Positions 51,336-60,193 of a stretch of 64,000 bases of DNA are shown here, piece after piece (position 1 is the first letter of the stretch; each line of letters begins with the position of its first letter). The DNA lies in NCBI RefSeq assembly GCF_003003355.1, contig NZ_PVTQ01000010.1, positions 99,339 through 163,338 on the forward strand. The letters run 5' to 3'. Source of the stretch: Donghicola tyrosinivorans (GTDB lineage Bacteria > Pseudomonadota > Alphaproteobacteria > Rhodobacterales > Rhodobacteraceae). Both the position numbers and the translations under genes were made by a program. Below the pieces are notes generated by a model. It had not been told where the DNA came from. It did not search any database and saw only the letters and a program-made list of their open reading frames with translations.

Positions 51336-52379
51336 TTATTCAGACGCGGCCGCCGAATAGTCGATGTTCAATGCGGCAACCACCTGATCCAGCGCAGTCA
51401 GCATGTCTAATGTGGCCTGCTGGGGGCGCGACGGCGCCTGTGCCTTGCCTGCGGCAATGCAACGGGCGACCTCGGCGGCTTCATAATAAAGCCCCTCATA
51501 ATGGCGGCCCACGGGTTCTTCATAGTGCAGCTGAAAGCTGCCGTCGGCCGAGGCCACGGTGAACGGGCCGGGCAGGTTAAACTCGCTGCCGAACCGGATC
51601 GTGCCCTTGGTGCCGACCACCACCGCATTGGTGGGGGTAAAGCCATATAGGGTCGTGGCTAGCGTCGCCTGATTGCCGTTCTCGTTCGCCATTGCCAAAG
51701 ACAACTGGCCATGCACGCCGCTTTCATCCATCTGGCAAAGGCCCGTCACTTGGCTGGGAACCCCCAGCAGCTTGGTGATGAACGACAGCGGATAGGTCCC
51801 CAGATCCAACAGCGGCCCACCCGCCAGAGCGGGATCGAAAATCCGGTGATCGCGGGCGAAATATTCGCCGTACTCCGTGTGGACCGACTTGATCTCTCCC
51901 AGCATTCCACTGTCCAGAACCTGCTGAAGCACGTCGAATTTGGGCAGGAAGTAGGTCCATAGCGCCTCGGCCAGAAAGAGGCCTTTGGCGCGGGCCAAAC
52001 CCACCAGTTCCGCGCCTTGGGCGTGGGTCATCGCCATGGGCTTTTCGATGAACACATGCTTGCCTGCCTCAAGCGCCAGTTTGGCATGGGCAAAGTGCAG
52101 GTTGTGGGGCGTGGCCACATAGATCACGTCCAGATCGGGGTCGGCCACCAGTGCCTCATAGGTGCCGTGGGCAGTAGGGATATCCCATGTCTTGGCAAAG
52201 GCATCAGCCTTGCCCTGACTGCGTGATCCGACCGCCTGAAACACCTGCCGCGTATGGGCGCGGGCACTGCGGATAAACTGTTCCGCAATCCAGCCCGACC
52301 CCAGAATGCCCCAGCGCAGGGCCGGGGCCTCCATCGGATCAGGAATGCGGGACGTGGGTAAATGGTCGGGAAAGCCCAT
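51336..52379 (-). CDS. Gfo/Idh/MocA-family oxidoreductase
   Basis: The 347-residue NAD(P)-dependent oxidoreductase has a Rossmann motif GILGSGWIAEQF (about 29-40) after an N-terminal extension and the conserved EKP with catalytic Lys (HVFIEKPMAM). It resembles dihydrodiol dehydrogenase-like members. It is the last gene of a minus-strand inositol operon and overlaps the preceding gene in an ATGA, so its likely substrate is an inositol isomer or a derivative. The exact reaction is unknown. Confidence 0.8.
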   Translation of the reverse strand: MGFPDHLPTSRIPDPMEAPALRWGILGSGWIAEQFIRSARAHTRQVFQAVGSRSQGKADAFAKTWDIPTAHGTYEALVADPDLDVIYVATPHNLHFAHAKLALEAGKHVFIEKPMAMTHAQGAELVGLARAKGLFLAEALWTYFLPKFDVLQQVLDSGMLGEIKSVHTEYGEYFARDHRIFDPALAGGPLLDLGTYPLSFITKLLGVPSQVTGLCQMDESGVHGQLSLAMANENGNQATLATTLYGFTPTNAVVVGTKGTIRFGSEFNLPGPFTVASADGSFQLHYEEPVGRHYEGLYYEAAEVARCIAAGKAQAPSRPQQATLDMLTALDQVVAALNIDYSAAASE

Positions 52380-53542
52380 CACACGGTTTCCCACGTGCGG
52401 CTGGCCAACGAGCGTTCCATCGCGTCAATGATCCGCTGGTTTTCCAGCCCGAATTCAAAGTTCGGATAGCAGTCATCGGCGGCATAAAGACCGGTGATCA
52501 GGTCGCGCACCTCAATCACCTTCACGTCGAAATAGCCAAGGCCACCGCCCGCGAAATCAAACGGGAAGAAGGCCGAGAACTGCGGCACCTGCGATCCGGC
52601 CAGCAGGGTCTTGAACCCGCGATCCGGCTTTTCATCATTAAAGCGCGAGACTTTAAGCTCATTGAACCGCTCGCCATCCATCAGGATGGTGCCTTCGGTG
52701 CCCGAGACTTCCCAGTAGACGCCAAAGACCTTACCGGCCGAGACGCGGCTGGCCTCGATCGTGCCGCCTGCGCCATTGGCAAAGCGCACCATCGTCTGGA
52801 TCTGGTCTTCGTTTTCCACCGCGCGACGCTCGGCGTTTGCGTCGGCCTTGGCGCTGTAGTTCGCCGCCCCTGTGGCGACGGGGCGGGTGGGGAAATAGGT
52901 CTGGGTCTGGGCCACAGTTTCAGCCACCGGACCCATCAGGTATTGGGCCACCGAGATCACATGGCTGCCCAAATCCCCCAAAGCGCCCGATCCGGCCTCT
53001 TTACGGGTGCAGCGCCATGAGAACGGCAGATCGGGATCGTTGAAAAATCCCTGATCGAACCAGCCACGAAAGCGCATGGGCGTGCCGATCTGGCCGCTGT
53101 CGATGATCTGTTTGGCCAGCATCGCCGCAGGGGTTTTGACGTTGTTAAACGCCACCATCGTCTTGACGCCCTTGGCCTTGGCGGCGGCGGTCATCTGTTC
53201 GGCCTCATCCACGGTGACGGCCAGTGGCTTTTCGCAGTAGACATGCTTGCCCGCGGCAATCGCCGCCATCGCCATGTCAAAGTGCATCATGTTGGGCGAG
53301 GTAATATCCACCACATCCACATCGGGATCATTGACCAAGGCGCGCCAGTCGCCGGTGGATTTCTCAAAGCCGAAACGGGCGGCGGCATCGGCGGCCAGCG
53401 CCTCGGACGCGTCGGCCAGCATGTAAAGATGCGGGATCGCGGGCAGGTCTTTGTACAGCATCGCCGCACGGCGGAAGGCATCGGCGTGGGCCTGTCCCAT
53501 AAAGCCCGACCCGATCAGGCCGATGTTCATACGTTGTGTCAT
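52379..53542 (-). CDS. Gfo/Idh/MocA-family oxidoreductase, possible inositol dehydrogenase
   Basis: The 387-residue oxidoreductase has a Rossmann motif IGLIGSGFMGQAHADAF (about 7-23) and EKP (HVYCEKPLAV). The C-terminal half has a Gfo-type beta-sheet with GALGDLGSHVIS, which supplies the Asp/His-type catalytic region. Its form resembles oxidoreductases of inositol clusters such as IolW/IolX. It is 12 bp after iolE. It may act on scyllo- or another inositol isomer. Confidence 0.8.
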   Translation of the reverse strand: MTQRMNIGLIGSGFMGQAHADAFRRAAMLYKDLPAIPHLYMLADASEALAADAAARFGFEKSTGDWRALVNDPDVDVVDITSPNMMHFDMAMAAIAAGKHVYCEKPLAVTVDEAEQMTAAAKAKGVKTMVAFNNVKTPAAMLAKQIIDSGQIGTPMRFRGWFDQGFFNDPDLPFSWRCTRKEAGSGALGDLGSHVISVAQYLMGPVAETVAQTQTYFPTRPVATGAANYSAKADANAERRAVENEDQIQTMVRFANGAGGTIEASRVSAGKVFGVYWEVSGTEGTILMDGERFNELKVSRFNDEKPDRGFKTLLAGSQVPQFSAFFPFDFAGGGLGYFDVKVIEVRDLITGLYAADDCYPNFEFGLENQRIIDAMERSLASRTWETV

Positions 53543-53554
53543 GGGTTGGTTCCT

Positions 53555-54466
53555 TTATTGGCCCTGAAACAGGGTCCGAAGTGTCTGGTGGGCACGCATT
53601 ACCGCCGGCAGGGGCGGGGCGATTTGCGGGTCTTGTTCGGCCTCGACAATCAGCCAGCCCTGATAGCTGCCGGATTGGACGAAATCCTTGATGGGGGCGA
53701 AATCCACGCAGCCGTCACCGGGGACGGTGAACATTCCCGCGCGAACGCCATCGTTGAAGCTGGAGTCATTGCGACGGACATCGGCCATCACATCGGCCCG
53801 CATGTCCTTCAGGTGGATGTGGTTGATCCGGTCGCCAAAGCGGTCAATCAGGCGGGCATAGTCAAAGCCCCCCGCCGCCGCGTGCCCTGTATCCAGCAGC
53901 AGCCCAAGGCGGCGGCCCGCACGGTCAAACAGGCGGCTGACCTCATCCAAACTCTCGCAGACCATCATCAGATGGTGGTGATAGGCCAGCGCCAACCCGA
54001 ATTCACCTGCCAGCCACGCGCCGTATTCGCTCAGGCGATCGGCGTAATCGCGGGCCTCGTCAGGGCTCAGGGTCAGGCGTGTGGACATGGGCGCGTCCAA
54101 AGGCGCGTCCCCTGCCATCATCGCCACTTCGCCGTAGACCATCACGTCACAGCCCATCGCCTGCAACAGCGCGGCGTGTCCCCGTGTGGCGGCGCATTCC
54201 GCTTGCAGATCACGGCTGGCCAATTCGCCCGAGTACCAGCCCGAAGCCAGTTTCAACCAGTGCGAAGACAGCATCGGCCTCAAGGTGACCGCATCGCGGG
54301 GAAACAGACGCCCCAGTTCAACGCCCTCATATCCGGCCTTGGCGGCCTCATTCAGGCATGAGGACAATGGGTTATCGCCCCCCAGATCAGGCAGCACATC
54401 ATTGGTCCAAGACAAAGGGCTGACCCCAAGACGGACCCCATAGGGCAGAAAATCGTTAACACTCAC
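53555..54466 (-). CDS. iolE: Inosose dehydratase (2-keto-myo-inositol dehydratase)
   Basis: The 303-residue AP-endonuclease-fold TIM barrel dehydrates 2-keto-myo-inositol to trihydroxycyclohexane-1,2-dione. The opening GVSPLSWTNDVLPDLGGDNP and YEGVELGRLFP match IolE closely, and the metal-site elements LLDTGHAAAGG and HLKD are present. It starts 3 bp after the iolG stop and precedes two Gfo/Idh/MocA genes. This is the second step of the classical inositol route. Confidence 0.87.
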   Translation of the reverse strand: MSVNDFLPYGVRLGVSPLSWTNDVLPDLGGDNPLSSCLNEAAKAGYEGVELGRLFPRDAVTLRPMLSSHWLKLASGWYSGELASRDLQAECAATRGHAALLQAMGCDVMVYGEVAMMAGDAPLDAPMSTRLTLSPDEARDYADRLSEYGAWLAGEFGLALAYHHHLMMVCESLDEVSRLFDRAGRRLGLLLDTGHAAAGGFDYARLIDRFGDRINHIHLKDMRADVMADVRRNDSSFNDGVRAGMFTVPGDGCVDFAPIKDFVQSGSYQGWLIVEAEQDPQIAPPLPAVMRAHQTLRTLFQGQ

Positions 54467-54469
54467 GGG

Positions 54470-55474
54470 TCAGGGCCTCCAATCCGCGCCAAATTGCACC
54501 GGCTGGCCGGTCTTGGCCGAGACGATGGCGGCCTCGACCAGACGTTGCGCCTCATAGCCGTCGCGGATACCTGCCAGAGGGGCGGTGCCGTCACGGATCA
54601 TGGCGACAAAGGCGGCCATCTCATCTCGGTAGGCTTGGGCGAACCGTTCGATAAAGTAGTTTTCGGGCGCGGCCTGAAGCGCACCGGCAGGGCTGGCGAC
54701 CGACAGCATGGACTGGGGCTGGTTGCCGATGGTCAGCACCTCATTGGCGCAAAGGGCCTCAAGCCGTTGATCATAGCCCATCGGGCCACGGCGGCAGGCG
54801 GTGATCTGGCCCTGACGGCCAGACACAGTGGTGACAGTGATCATCAGGCTATCAATATCCCCCGCTGCACCGATCTCGGGACTGATCAGGCAGGCCCCAA
54901 CCGCATAGACCGAGGCGATCTCTTCGCGCAGGAAGAACCGCAGCATGTCCGCGTCATGGATGGTGCTGTCGCGGAACATCCCGCCCGAGGTTTCCACATA
55001 GCTGCGCGGCGGCGGGCTGGGATCGCGGGACCACATGCTAAGTTGCTCAATGGGGCCGGTAACGCCGCTGTCGATCCGCTGGCGAGCAGCCAGAAAGCTG
55101 GCGTCATAGCGGCGCTGAAAGCCAAGCATACAAGGGATGCCACTGGCCTCGACTTTTTCCACGACAGCGGCGGTCAGAGCGAAATCCAGACTGATTGGCT
55201 TTTCGCAGAACACCGCTTTGCCGCTGTCGGCCGCTTGCTCTAGTAGGCCCGCGTGGGAATTGGTGCTGCTGGCGATGATGATCCCGTCGATCGAGGCATC
55301 CGCGAACACCTCTTCAGTTGAGGTGATCTTCGCGCCGGTTTCTGCCGCCAATGCGGCCCGTTGTGGCGTGTCAATCGGGTCCACCAAAGCGGCCAGCGTG
55401 ACGCCCTGTTGCGCGGCGGCATTGCGTGCGTGAACGCCGCCGATCCGGCCCGCGCCGAAACAAGCTAGTTTCAT
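54470..55474 (-). CDS. iolG: Myo-inositol 2-dehydrogenase (IolG/Idh)
   Basis: The 334-residue Gfo/Idh/MocA enzyme oxidises inositol to 2-keto-inositol with NAD+. It has GAGRIGGVHARN (8-19), catalytic Lys92 (CEKP), and Asp169/His173 in DSTIHDADMLRFF, which is the IolG triad. The start at 55474 follows GGGAGG nine bases upstream. It heads the minus-strand inositol operon and is divergent from a LacI gene with a 20-bp palindrome in the gap. A second dehydrogenase, 62052-63062, suggests two isomers are used. Confidence 0.85.
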   Translation of the reverse strand: MKLACFGAGRIGGVHARNAAAQQGVTLAALVDPIDTPQRAALAAETGAKITSTEEVFADASIDGIIIASSTNSHAGLLEQAADSGKAVFCEKPISLDFALTAAVVEKVEASGIPCMLGFQRRYDASFLAARQRIDSGVTGPIEQLSMWSRDPSPPPRSYVETSGGMFRDSTIHDADMLRFFLREEIASVYAVGACLISPEIGAAGDIDSLMITVTTVSGRQGQITACRRGPMGYDQRLEALCANEVLTIGNQPQSMLSVASPAGALQAAPENYFIERFAQAYRDEMAAFVAMIRDGTAPLAGIRDGYEAQRLVEAAIVSAKTGQPVQFGADWRP

Positions 55475-55556
55475 CTGATACATCCTCCCATTGCAAAGCC
55501 GCAGCCTTGCTTGCCCTCTGGAATACGGTTGCCAAAAGCCGCGCGGCAGTCCCATA

Positions 55557-55576
55557 TTTGATGAAATGTCATCAAA
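55557..55576. promoter_or_regulatory. 20-bp palindrome, candidate LacI operator (inositol locus)
   Basis: TTTGATGA-AATG-TCATCAAA (55557-55576) is a perfect palindrome in the iolG/LacI divergent gap, 83 bp upstream of iolG and 15 bp before the LacI start at 55591. It shares the TGATG/CATCA half-site with the palindromes at 56619-56658 and 57711-57759. Confidence 0.6.
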
Positions 55577-55590
55577 GCGGATCGAAACGG

Positions 55591-56598
55591 ATGGGCAGCA
55601 AAGTCACGGCAGCGGATGTGGCACGGGTGGCGGGGGTCTCGCCCGCGACTGTAGACCGCGTGTTGAATGCCCGCGGCGGCGTTGCCAAAGACAAAGAAGC
55701 CCGCGTTCTGGCGGCAGCGCGGCAGTTGCGTCTGGATCGGGCGCTGGATCTGCGGGCGGCGCGGACCTTGCGCGTGGCGGCCTTCTTACAACCACCAGAA
55801 AACCCTTTTCACGCGGTGCTGGCGCAGGCTTTTGCCGATCAGAACAAGGGGCCGAACCCCTATAACCTGCAAACCAAGGTCTATTACGTGGGCCCTGACG
55901 AATCCCCTGCGAAAACCATCTCGAAAATCGCGCCGAACTATGACGCCGTCATCGTGAGCCAGCCTCAAGAGGCCGCTCTGGCCGGTACACTCGAGAAACT
56001 GGCGGCCGAGGGCACGCCTGTCATCACCCTCGCTACGCGCATTCTGGCCAAAGGAGTCAGCCACGTCGGCCCTGATGACTATCGCACGGGCCGCGTTGCC
56101 GGAGAGCTGGTGGGCCGCTGCCTCGGGCGGGCTGGCGGCACGATATTGGCGATCGCCGGACATATGTCGATGGCAGGGCAGGCCGCTCGGTATCAGGGAT
56201 TTCGGGATGTCATCGCCGAGAGGTTCCCGGGGTGCAATCTGCTGCCCCTTAGAGAGAGCAGGGATTCAGGATCGCGTGCTGCGGCGCTCGTGGGGGATAC
56301 GCTCGCGGCTCATCCCGACCTCGCGGCGATCTACAACGCCTCGGCGGGCACGATGCCGATTGCGGACCTACTCAAACGGCAGGGGCTTGCGGGGCAGGTC
56401 ATGTTTTTCACCCATGAGTTGACATCCGAACGCCGCGCCCTGCTGGCAAATGGGGTGTTGGATGCGGTGCTGGATCAGGACCCCGTGAAAGAGGTGGCCA
56501 TCGCCTTGCACGTGGTTGCAGATGCCTTTGGGCGCAGTCCGCTGAAAGTGGAAAGTACAGAGCCGCCCGTTCGGATTTATTTTCGGGAAAGCCTCTGA
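55591..56598 (+). CDS. LacI-family regulator 1 of the inositol locus
   Basis: The 335-residue LacI protein has an N-terminal HTH with VTAADVARVAGVSPATVDRV (about 4-23) and hinge, and a sugar-binding domain (about 60-330, KTISKIAPNYDAVIVSQP). The start MGSKVTAADV at 55591 gives a normal N-terminus; the frame back to 55426 would run into the iolG gene. It is divergent from iolG and 80 bp before a second LacI gene. Probably represses the minus-strand iol operon. Confidence 0.84.
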   Translation: MGSKVTAADVARVAGVSPATVDRVLNARGGVAKDKEARVLAAARQLRLDRALDLRAARTLRVAAFLQPPENPFHAVLAQAFADQNKGPNPYNLQTKVYYVGPDESPAKTISKIAPNYDAVIVSQPQEAALAGTLEKLAAEGTPVITLATRILAKGVSHVGPDDYRTGRVAGELVGRCLGRAGGTILAIAGHMSMAGQAARYQGFRDVIAERFPGCNLLPLRESRDSGSRAAALVGDTLAAHPDLAAIYNASAGTMPIADLLKRQGLAGQVMFFTHELTSERRALLANGVLDAVLDQDPVKEVAIALHVVADAFGRSPLKVESTEPPVRIYFRESL

Positions 56599-56618
56599 AT
56601 CGTCATTAGGCCAGTCTT

Positions 56619-56658
56619 GATGATGCGATCATCTCGGCCCATGATCATTTCGCATCAT
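56619..56658. promoter_or_regulatory. TGATG-type inverted repeats between two LacI genes
   Basis: GATGAT-GCG-ATCATC (56619-56633) is a perfect palindrome, and ATGATGCG (56620-56627) pairs with CGCATCAT (56651-56658) in a larger inverted repeat. These lie just upstream of the second LacI gene and resemble the neighbouring operator-like sites. Confidence 0.5.
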
Positions 56659-56678
56659 GGATTTGAGCGGAGGCAGAC

Positions 56679-57713
56679 ATGGCAGGACGACCGACGATCA
56701 AGGATCTGGCCCGCGCCGCCGGTGTCGGCACAGCCACTGTGGACCGCGCCCTGAACGGTCGCGGCACCGTGCGCGAGGATACCGTGCGCAAGATCGCCGA
56801 GGCCGCCCACCGCATCGGCTATCACGCTGCGGCCCTGATTGATCAGCAGATTGACGCGGCTCTGCCAGAGATCACCTTCGGCTTTGTCCTGCACAAGGGA
56901 AAGCAGCAGTTCTACCAGAATTTCGCCAAAGAGATCGAGGCCGCCATCGCCGCCCGCACCGATATCAGGGGGCGCGCGATCATCCGGTTTTCGGCCTCGC
57001 AAACGCCCGAGGACTTTCTGAAAGAGATCCGCAAGATCGCGCCAAAGATCGACGTGCTTGGCAGCTCGGCGGTGAACCATCAGAACATCACGCAGGAAGT
57101 GCGACAGCTGAAAGAGGCCGGAACGCCGACCTTTGCCTTGCTAAATGATTTCGCCCAAGGCATCCGCGAGGCTTATTTGGGCCTTAATAATATGCAGGTT
57201 GGCCGTATGGCGGGGTGGATGGTGACCACGGCGGCCAAGGCGCCGGGCAAGCTGGCGGTCTTTGTGGGTGGCAACCGCTGGCACGGCCACGAACTGCGCG
57301 AGACCGGCTTTCGCAGCTATGTCCGCGACAGCGCGCCGGGCTTCACGGTGCTGGACAGCCTTGTGAATCTAGAGACGCGGCAACTGACCTATGAATCCAC
57401 TTTGGACCTCTTGGACCGGCATAACGACCTGCGCGGTCTTTATGTGGCGGGCGGCGGGATGGAGGGGGCTATTGCCGCCCTGCGCGAGGTATCACAGCCC
57501 CATCAGGTGGCGCTGGTGGTGAACGAATTGACCATCGACAGCCGCGCCGCCCTGACCGACGGCTTCGTGACCATGGTCATCTCGACCCCTCTTCAAGAGC
57601 TGTGCACCGACATGATCGACAAGATGGTGAACGTGGTCAAACACGGTAGCTCCGAGACGCCGGGCCAGAGTTTTATCCAGCCGCAGGTCTATCTGCCTGA
57701 ATCTTTCGGGTGA
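56679..57713 (+). CDS. LacI-family regulator 2 of the inositol locus
   Basis: The 344-residue LacI protein has a standard HTH (PTIKDLARAAGVGTATVDRA, 5-24), hinge helix and ligand domain (about 62-340). A good ribosome site GCGGAGGCAGAC precedes it. It is directly upstream of the inositol ABC genes, and palindromes at 57711-57759 lie between, so it is a likely regulator of the transporter. The relation to the first LacI protein (overlapping or different inducers) is not evident. Confidence 0.85.
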   Translation: MAGRPTIKDLARAAGVGTATVDRALNGRGTVREDTVRKIAEAAHRIGYHAAALIDQQIDAALPEITFGFVLHKGKQQFYQNFAKEIEAAIAARTDIRGRAIIRFSASQTPEDFLKEIRKIAPKIDVLGSSAVNHQNITQEVRQLKEAGTPTFALLNDFAQGIREAYLGLNNMQVGRMAGWMVTTAAKAPGKLAVFVGGNRWHGHELRETGFRSYVRDSAPGFTVLDSLVNLETRQLTYESTLDLLDRHNDLRGLYVAGGGMEGAIAALREVSQPHQVALVVNELTIDSRAALTDGFVTMVISTPLQELCTDMIDKMVNVVKHGSSETPGQSFIQPQVYLPESFG

Positions 57714-57759
57714 TGTAATCACATCAAAATTCTCCCAAGAAATACATCATGAATGATGT
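57711..57759. promoter_or_regulatory. Paired palindromes, candidate operators for the inositol transporter
   Basis: TGATGT-AATC-ACATCA (57711-57726, overlapping the LacI stop codon) and ACATCA-TGAA-TGATGT (57744-57759) are perfect 16-bp inverted repeats, made of the same TGATGT half-site in opposite arrangements, and are 33 bp apart centre to centre. They lie 302-350 bp upstream of the binding-protein start. Confidence 0.6.
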
Positions 57760-58060
57760 GATATTTGAGGGTCGGATTGACGCACCCCTATCCGTTCGAC
57801 CATGGTCCCGCTACCGGCGAGGTTCAGAATCTCGCCAGTCTGGGAGGACAATCGTTTCTGCGAAGACCCCGCCAATCCCCGCAAAGGGAACGGCTGGTGA
57901 TCCAATCCGCACCAATGTGCGGAAACGATATCCTCTTGCCTGACGATAGGAGGTCCACACGCGGTAATTGTATGGCGTGGGGGTTACGGCAAAGCCCGAG
58001 GGCCGCGCCACCGGCATGAGAGCACCGCTGGCCCGCCGGAGCCGGCATGGGAGGAAAGAC
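57714..58060. other. 347-bp gap before the inositol transporter genes
   Basis: The left part holds the palindromes described separately. The rest (57760-58060) shows no gene or convincing stem; a 64-codon frame (57749-57943) has no ribosome site. Given its length, a long untranslated leader for the binding-protein gene is likely. Confidence 0.5.
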
Positions 58061-58999
58061 ATGAAAAAGACACTTCTGGCCGCTGGCCTAAGCACCCTGA
58101 TGGTCACCACCGCAAGCGCCGAAACCATCGGCGTGTCGATGGCGCTGTTCGACGACAACTTTCTGACTGTTCTGCGCAACGGCATGATTGAAATGGCCGA
58201 CGGCATGGACAACGTCGAAATTCAGGTCGAGGACGCGCAGAACGACGTGGCCAAGCAGCTTGACCAGATCAACAACTTCATCGCTTCGGGCGTGGATGCT
58301 GTGATCGTGAACCCCGTGGACACTTCGGCCACTCAGGCGATGACCGCAGCCGCAGAGGCCGCCGGCGTGCCGCTGGTCTATGTGAACCGCCAGCCCATCA
58401 ACGTGGACAGCCTGCCCGACAACCAGGCGTTTGTGGCCTCGAACGAGATCGAGTCCGGCACGCTGGAAGCCTTTGAAATCTGTAAAAACCTGCGCGCAGC
58501 GGGCAAGGGCGGCGGCGCTCGTGCCTATGTCCTGATGGGCGAGCTGTCGAACCAGGCCGCCGTTCAGCGGACCAAGGACGTCGAGGACATTCTGGGCACC
58601 GACATGTGCAACTTCATCACCGTTGTCGATCAGCAGACCGCCAACTGGTCGCGCGATGAGGCACAGGATCTGATGACCAACTGGTTGTCGGCGGGCGAGC
58701 CCTTTGACGCTGTGATCGCCAACAACGACGAAATGGCCATCGGTGCCATTCAGGCGATGAAAGCGGCAGGCATCGATATGGCATCGGTTGAAGTGGGCGG
58801 CGTTGACGCGACCGCAGACGCGCTGGCAGCGATGGCCGCCGGTGATCTGGACGTGACCGTCTTCCAGAACGCAGCCGGTCAGGGCGCAGGCGCGCTGGAC
58901 GCGGCGCTGAAGCTGGCGGCAGGCGAGGCGGTGGACCAGAAGGTCTACATCCCCTTCGAACTGGTCACCCCTGCGAACCTCTCGAACTACGCCAAGTAA
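58061..58999 (+). CDS. Periplasmic inositol-type binding protein (IbpA-like)
   Basis: The 312-residue binding protein of the RbsB/Peripla_BP_4 family has a signal peptide MKKTLLAAGLSTLMVTTASA cleaved before ETIGVSM. Features include LDQINNFIASGVDAVIVNPVD, ANNDEMAIGAIQAMKAAG and DQKVYIPFELVTPAN, as in inositol- and ribose-type binders. The start at 58061 follows GGGAGGAAAGAC. The neighbouring permease, ATPase and iol genes point to myo-inositol or an isomer as ligand. Confidence 0.86.
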   Translation: MKKTLLAAGLSTLMVTTASAETIGVSMALFDDNFLTVLRNGMIEMADGMDNVEIQVEDAQNDVAKQLDQINNFIASGVDAVIVNPVDTSATQAMTAAAEAAGVPLVYVNRQPINVDSLPDNQAFVASNEIESGTLEAFEICKNLRAAGKGGGARAYVLMGELSNQAAVQRTKDVEDILGTDMCNFITVVDQQTANWSRDEAQDLMTNWLSAGEPFDAVIANNDEMAIGAIQAMKAAGIDMASVEVGGVDATADALAAMAAGDLDVTVFQNAAGQGAGALDAALKLAAGEAVDQKVYIPFELVTPANLSNYAK

Positions 59000-59006
59000 G
59001 CAAGAA

Positions 59007-59066
59007 CGGGGCGCCTTCGGGCATCCCCGAGACAAAAGGCAAAGCGGCGGAACAGGCGCCGCTTTG
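59007..59066 (+). other. Two intercistronic hairpins after the inositol-binding protein gene
   Basis: CGGGG (59007-59011)/CCCCG (59025-59029) with inner GCC-TTCG-GGC, and CAAAGCGGCG (59040-59049)/CGCCGCTTTG (59057-59066) are two strong stems between the binding-protein stop and the permease start. The first has a UUCG tetraloop. No T-run follows the second. Confidence 0.65.
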
Positions 59067-59110
59067 TCCCTGCGCGGGACGCACCGCGCAGCATTATCTG
59101 GGAGCAAGAC

Positions 59111-60184
59111 ATGTCGCAAAGTTCGCATGGCATCGGGGGTCTGACCTTTGATGAAAAGAAGAAAGCGCGCGCGCCGGAGTGGAACGTATTCTTCGCGCTG
59201 CTGCTGATCGTCGGGATCTTCGAAGGTCTTGGCGCTCTGCTGATGGGGCAGAGCCTGCTGTTCGACAGCGCCGACCGCTTTGACAGCATCTTCAACGAGG
59301 CACGCCTTAAGATCATCATCCTTCAGGTCGCGATTATCGGGATTATCGCACTGGGATCGACGCAGGTGATCATCCTTGGCGGGATTGACCTGTCACCGGG
59401 CTCGATCGTGGGTGTGACCGCCATGATCGCCATGTCTTTCGCTCAGGTCGCTGAAATCAGCGCCGGTGTAGTGAACCCCAAGTTGATGTGGGCGGGGATT
59501 TCCGATCTGCCGGTGATCGTGCCGATTGTGATCGGTCTGGCCGTGGGTATCGCGGCGGGCGCGATTAACGGCCTCTTGATCGCCTACACCCGCATTCCGC
59601 CCTTTATCGCCACCCTTGGCATGATGGTTTTCGCCCGTGGCGCTGCAAAGTGGTGGTCGAAGGGTCAGCCGATCTCTTTCCCGACTGACAGCTATGCCGC
59701 CCTTGGCGCGGGTATGATGCCGGTCTTCATCTTCATCGCACTTGCGATCCTGTTCCACCTGATCCTCAAGTACACCGTCTACGGCAAGCACACCTACGCC
59801 ATCGGCTCGAACGAGCAAGCCAGCCGCATGTCGGGCATCAAGGTCGAGCACCACAAGGTGCTGGTCTACACCATCGCAGGCGCTCTGGCCGCTCTGGCTG
59901 CAATCGTCCTGTCGTCCAAGAACCTGACTGCTCAGGCCGGTATGGGCGTGATGTACGAACTGGACGCCATCGCCATGACCGTGATCGGGGGCGTGTCCCT
60001 GTCCGGTGGCCGAGGCTCGATCCTTGGGACTGTGCTGGGGTCGCTGATCTTCGGGGTGATTATCTCTGGTTTCACTTTCCTCAAGCTGGATGCCTACTAT
60101 CAGGAAATGGTCAAAGGCATCATCATCGTCGGCGCTGTGGTCCTTGACCAGTATCGCCAGAAACGCAACGCGAGCCGGATGTAA
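59111..60184 (+). CDS. Inositol ABC permease (IatP-like)
   Basis: The 357-residue RbsC-family membrane protein has about ten helices after a 24-residue cytosolic N-terminus. Family motifs include VIILGGIDLSPGSIVGVTAM and VIGGVSLSGGRGSILGTVLG. It lies between the binding protein and ATPase genes. Its start follows GGGAGCAAGAC. It forms the inner-membrane channel, probably as a homodimer. Confidence 0.88.
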   Translation: MSQSSHGIGGLTFDEKKKARAPEWNVFFALLLIVGIFEGLGALLMGQSLLFDSADRFDSIFNEARLKIIILQVAIIGIIALGSTQVIILGGIDLSPGSIVGVTAMIAMSFAQVAEISAGVVNPKLMWAGISDLPVIVPIVIGLAVGIAAGAINGLLIAYTRIPPFIATLGMMVFARGAAKWWSKGQPISFPTDSYAALGAGMMPVFIFIALAILFHLILKYTVYGKHTYAIGSNEQASRMSGIKVEHHKVLVYTIAGALAALAAIVLSSKNLTAQAGMGVMYELDAIAMTVIGGVSLSGGRGSILGTVLGSLIFGVIISGFTFLKLDAYYQEMVKGIIIVGAVVLDQYRQKRNASRM

Positions 60185-60193
60185 GGGACTGAT

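Noticed and set aside
57749..57943. Small frame in the gap before the inositol-binding protein gene
   Set aside because: No ribosome site or recognisable sequence; sits within the presumed leader region.
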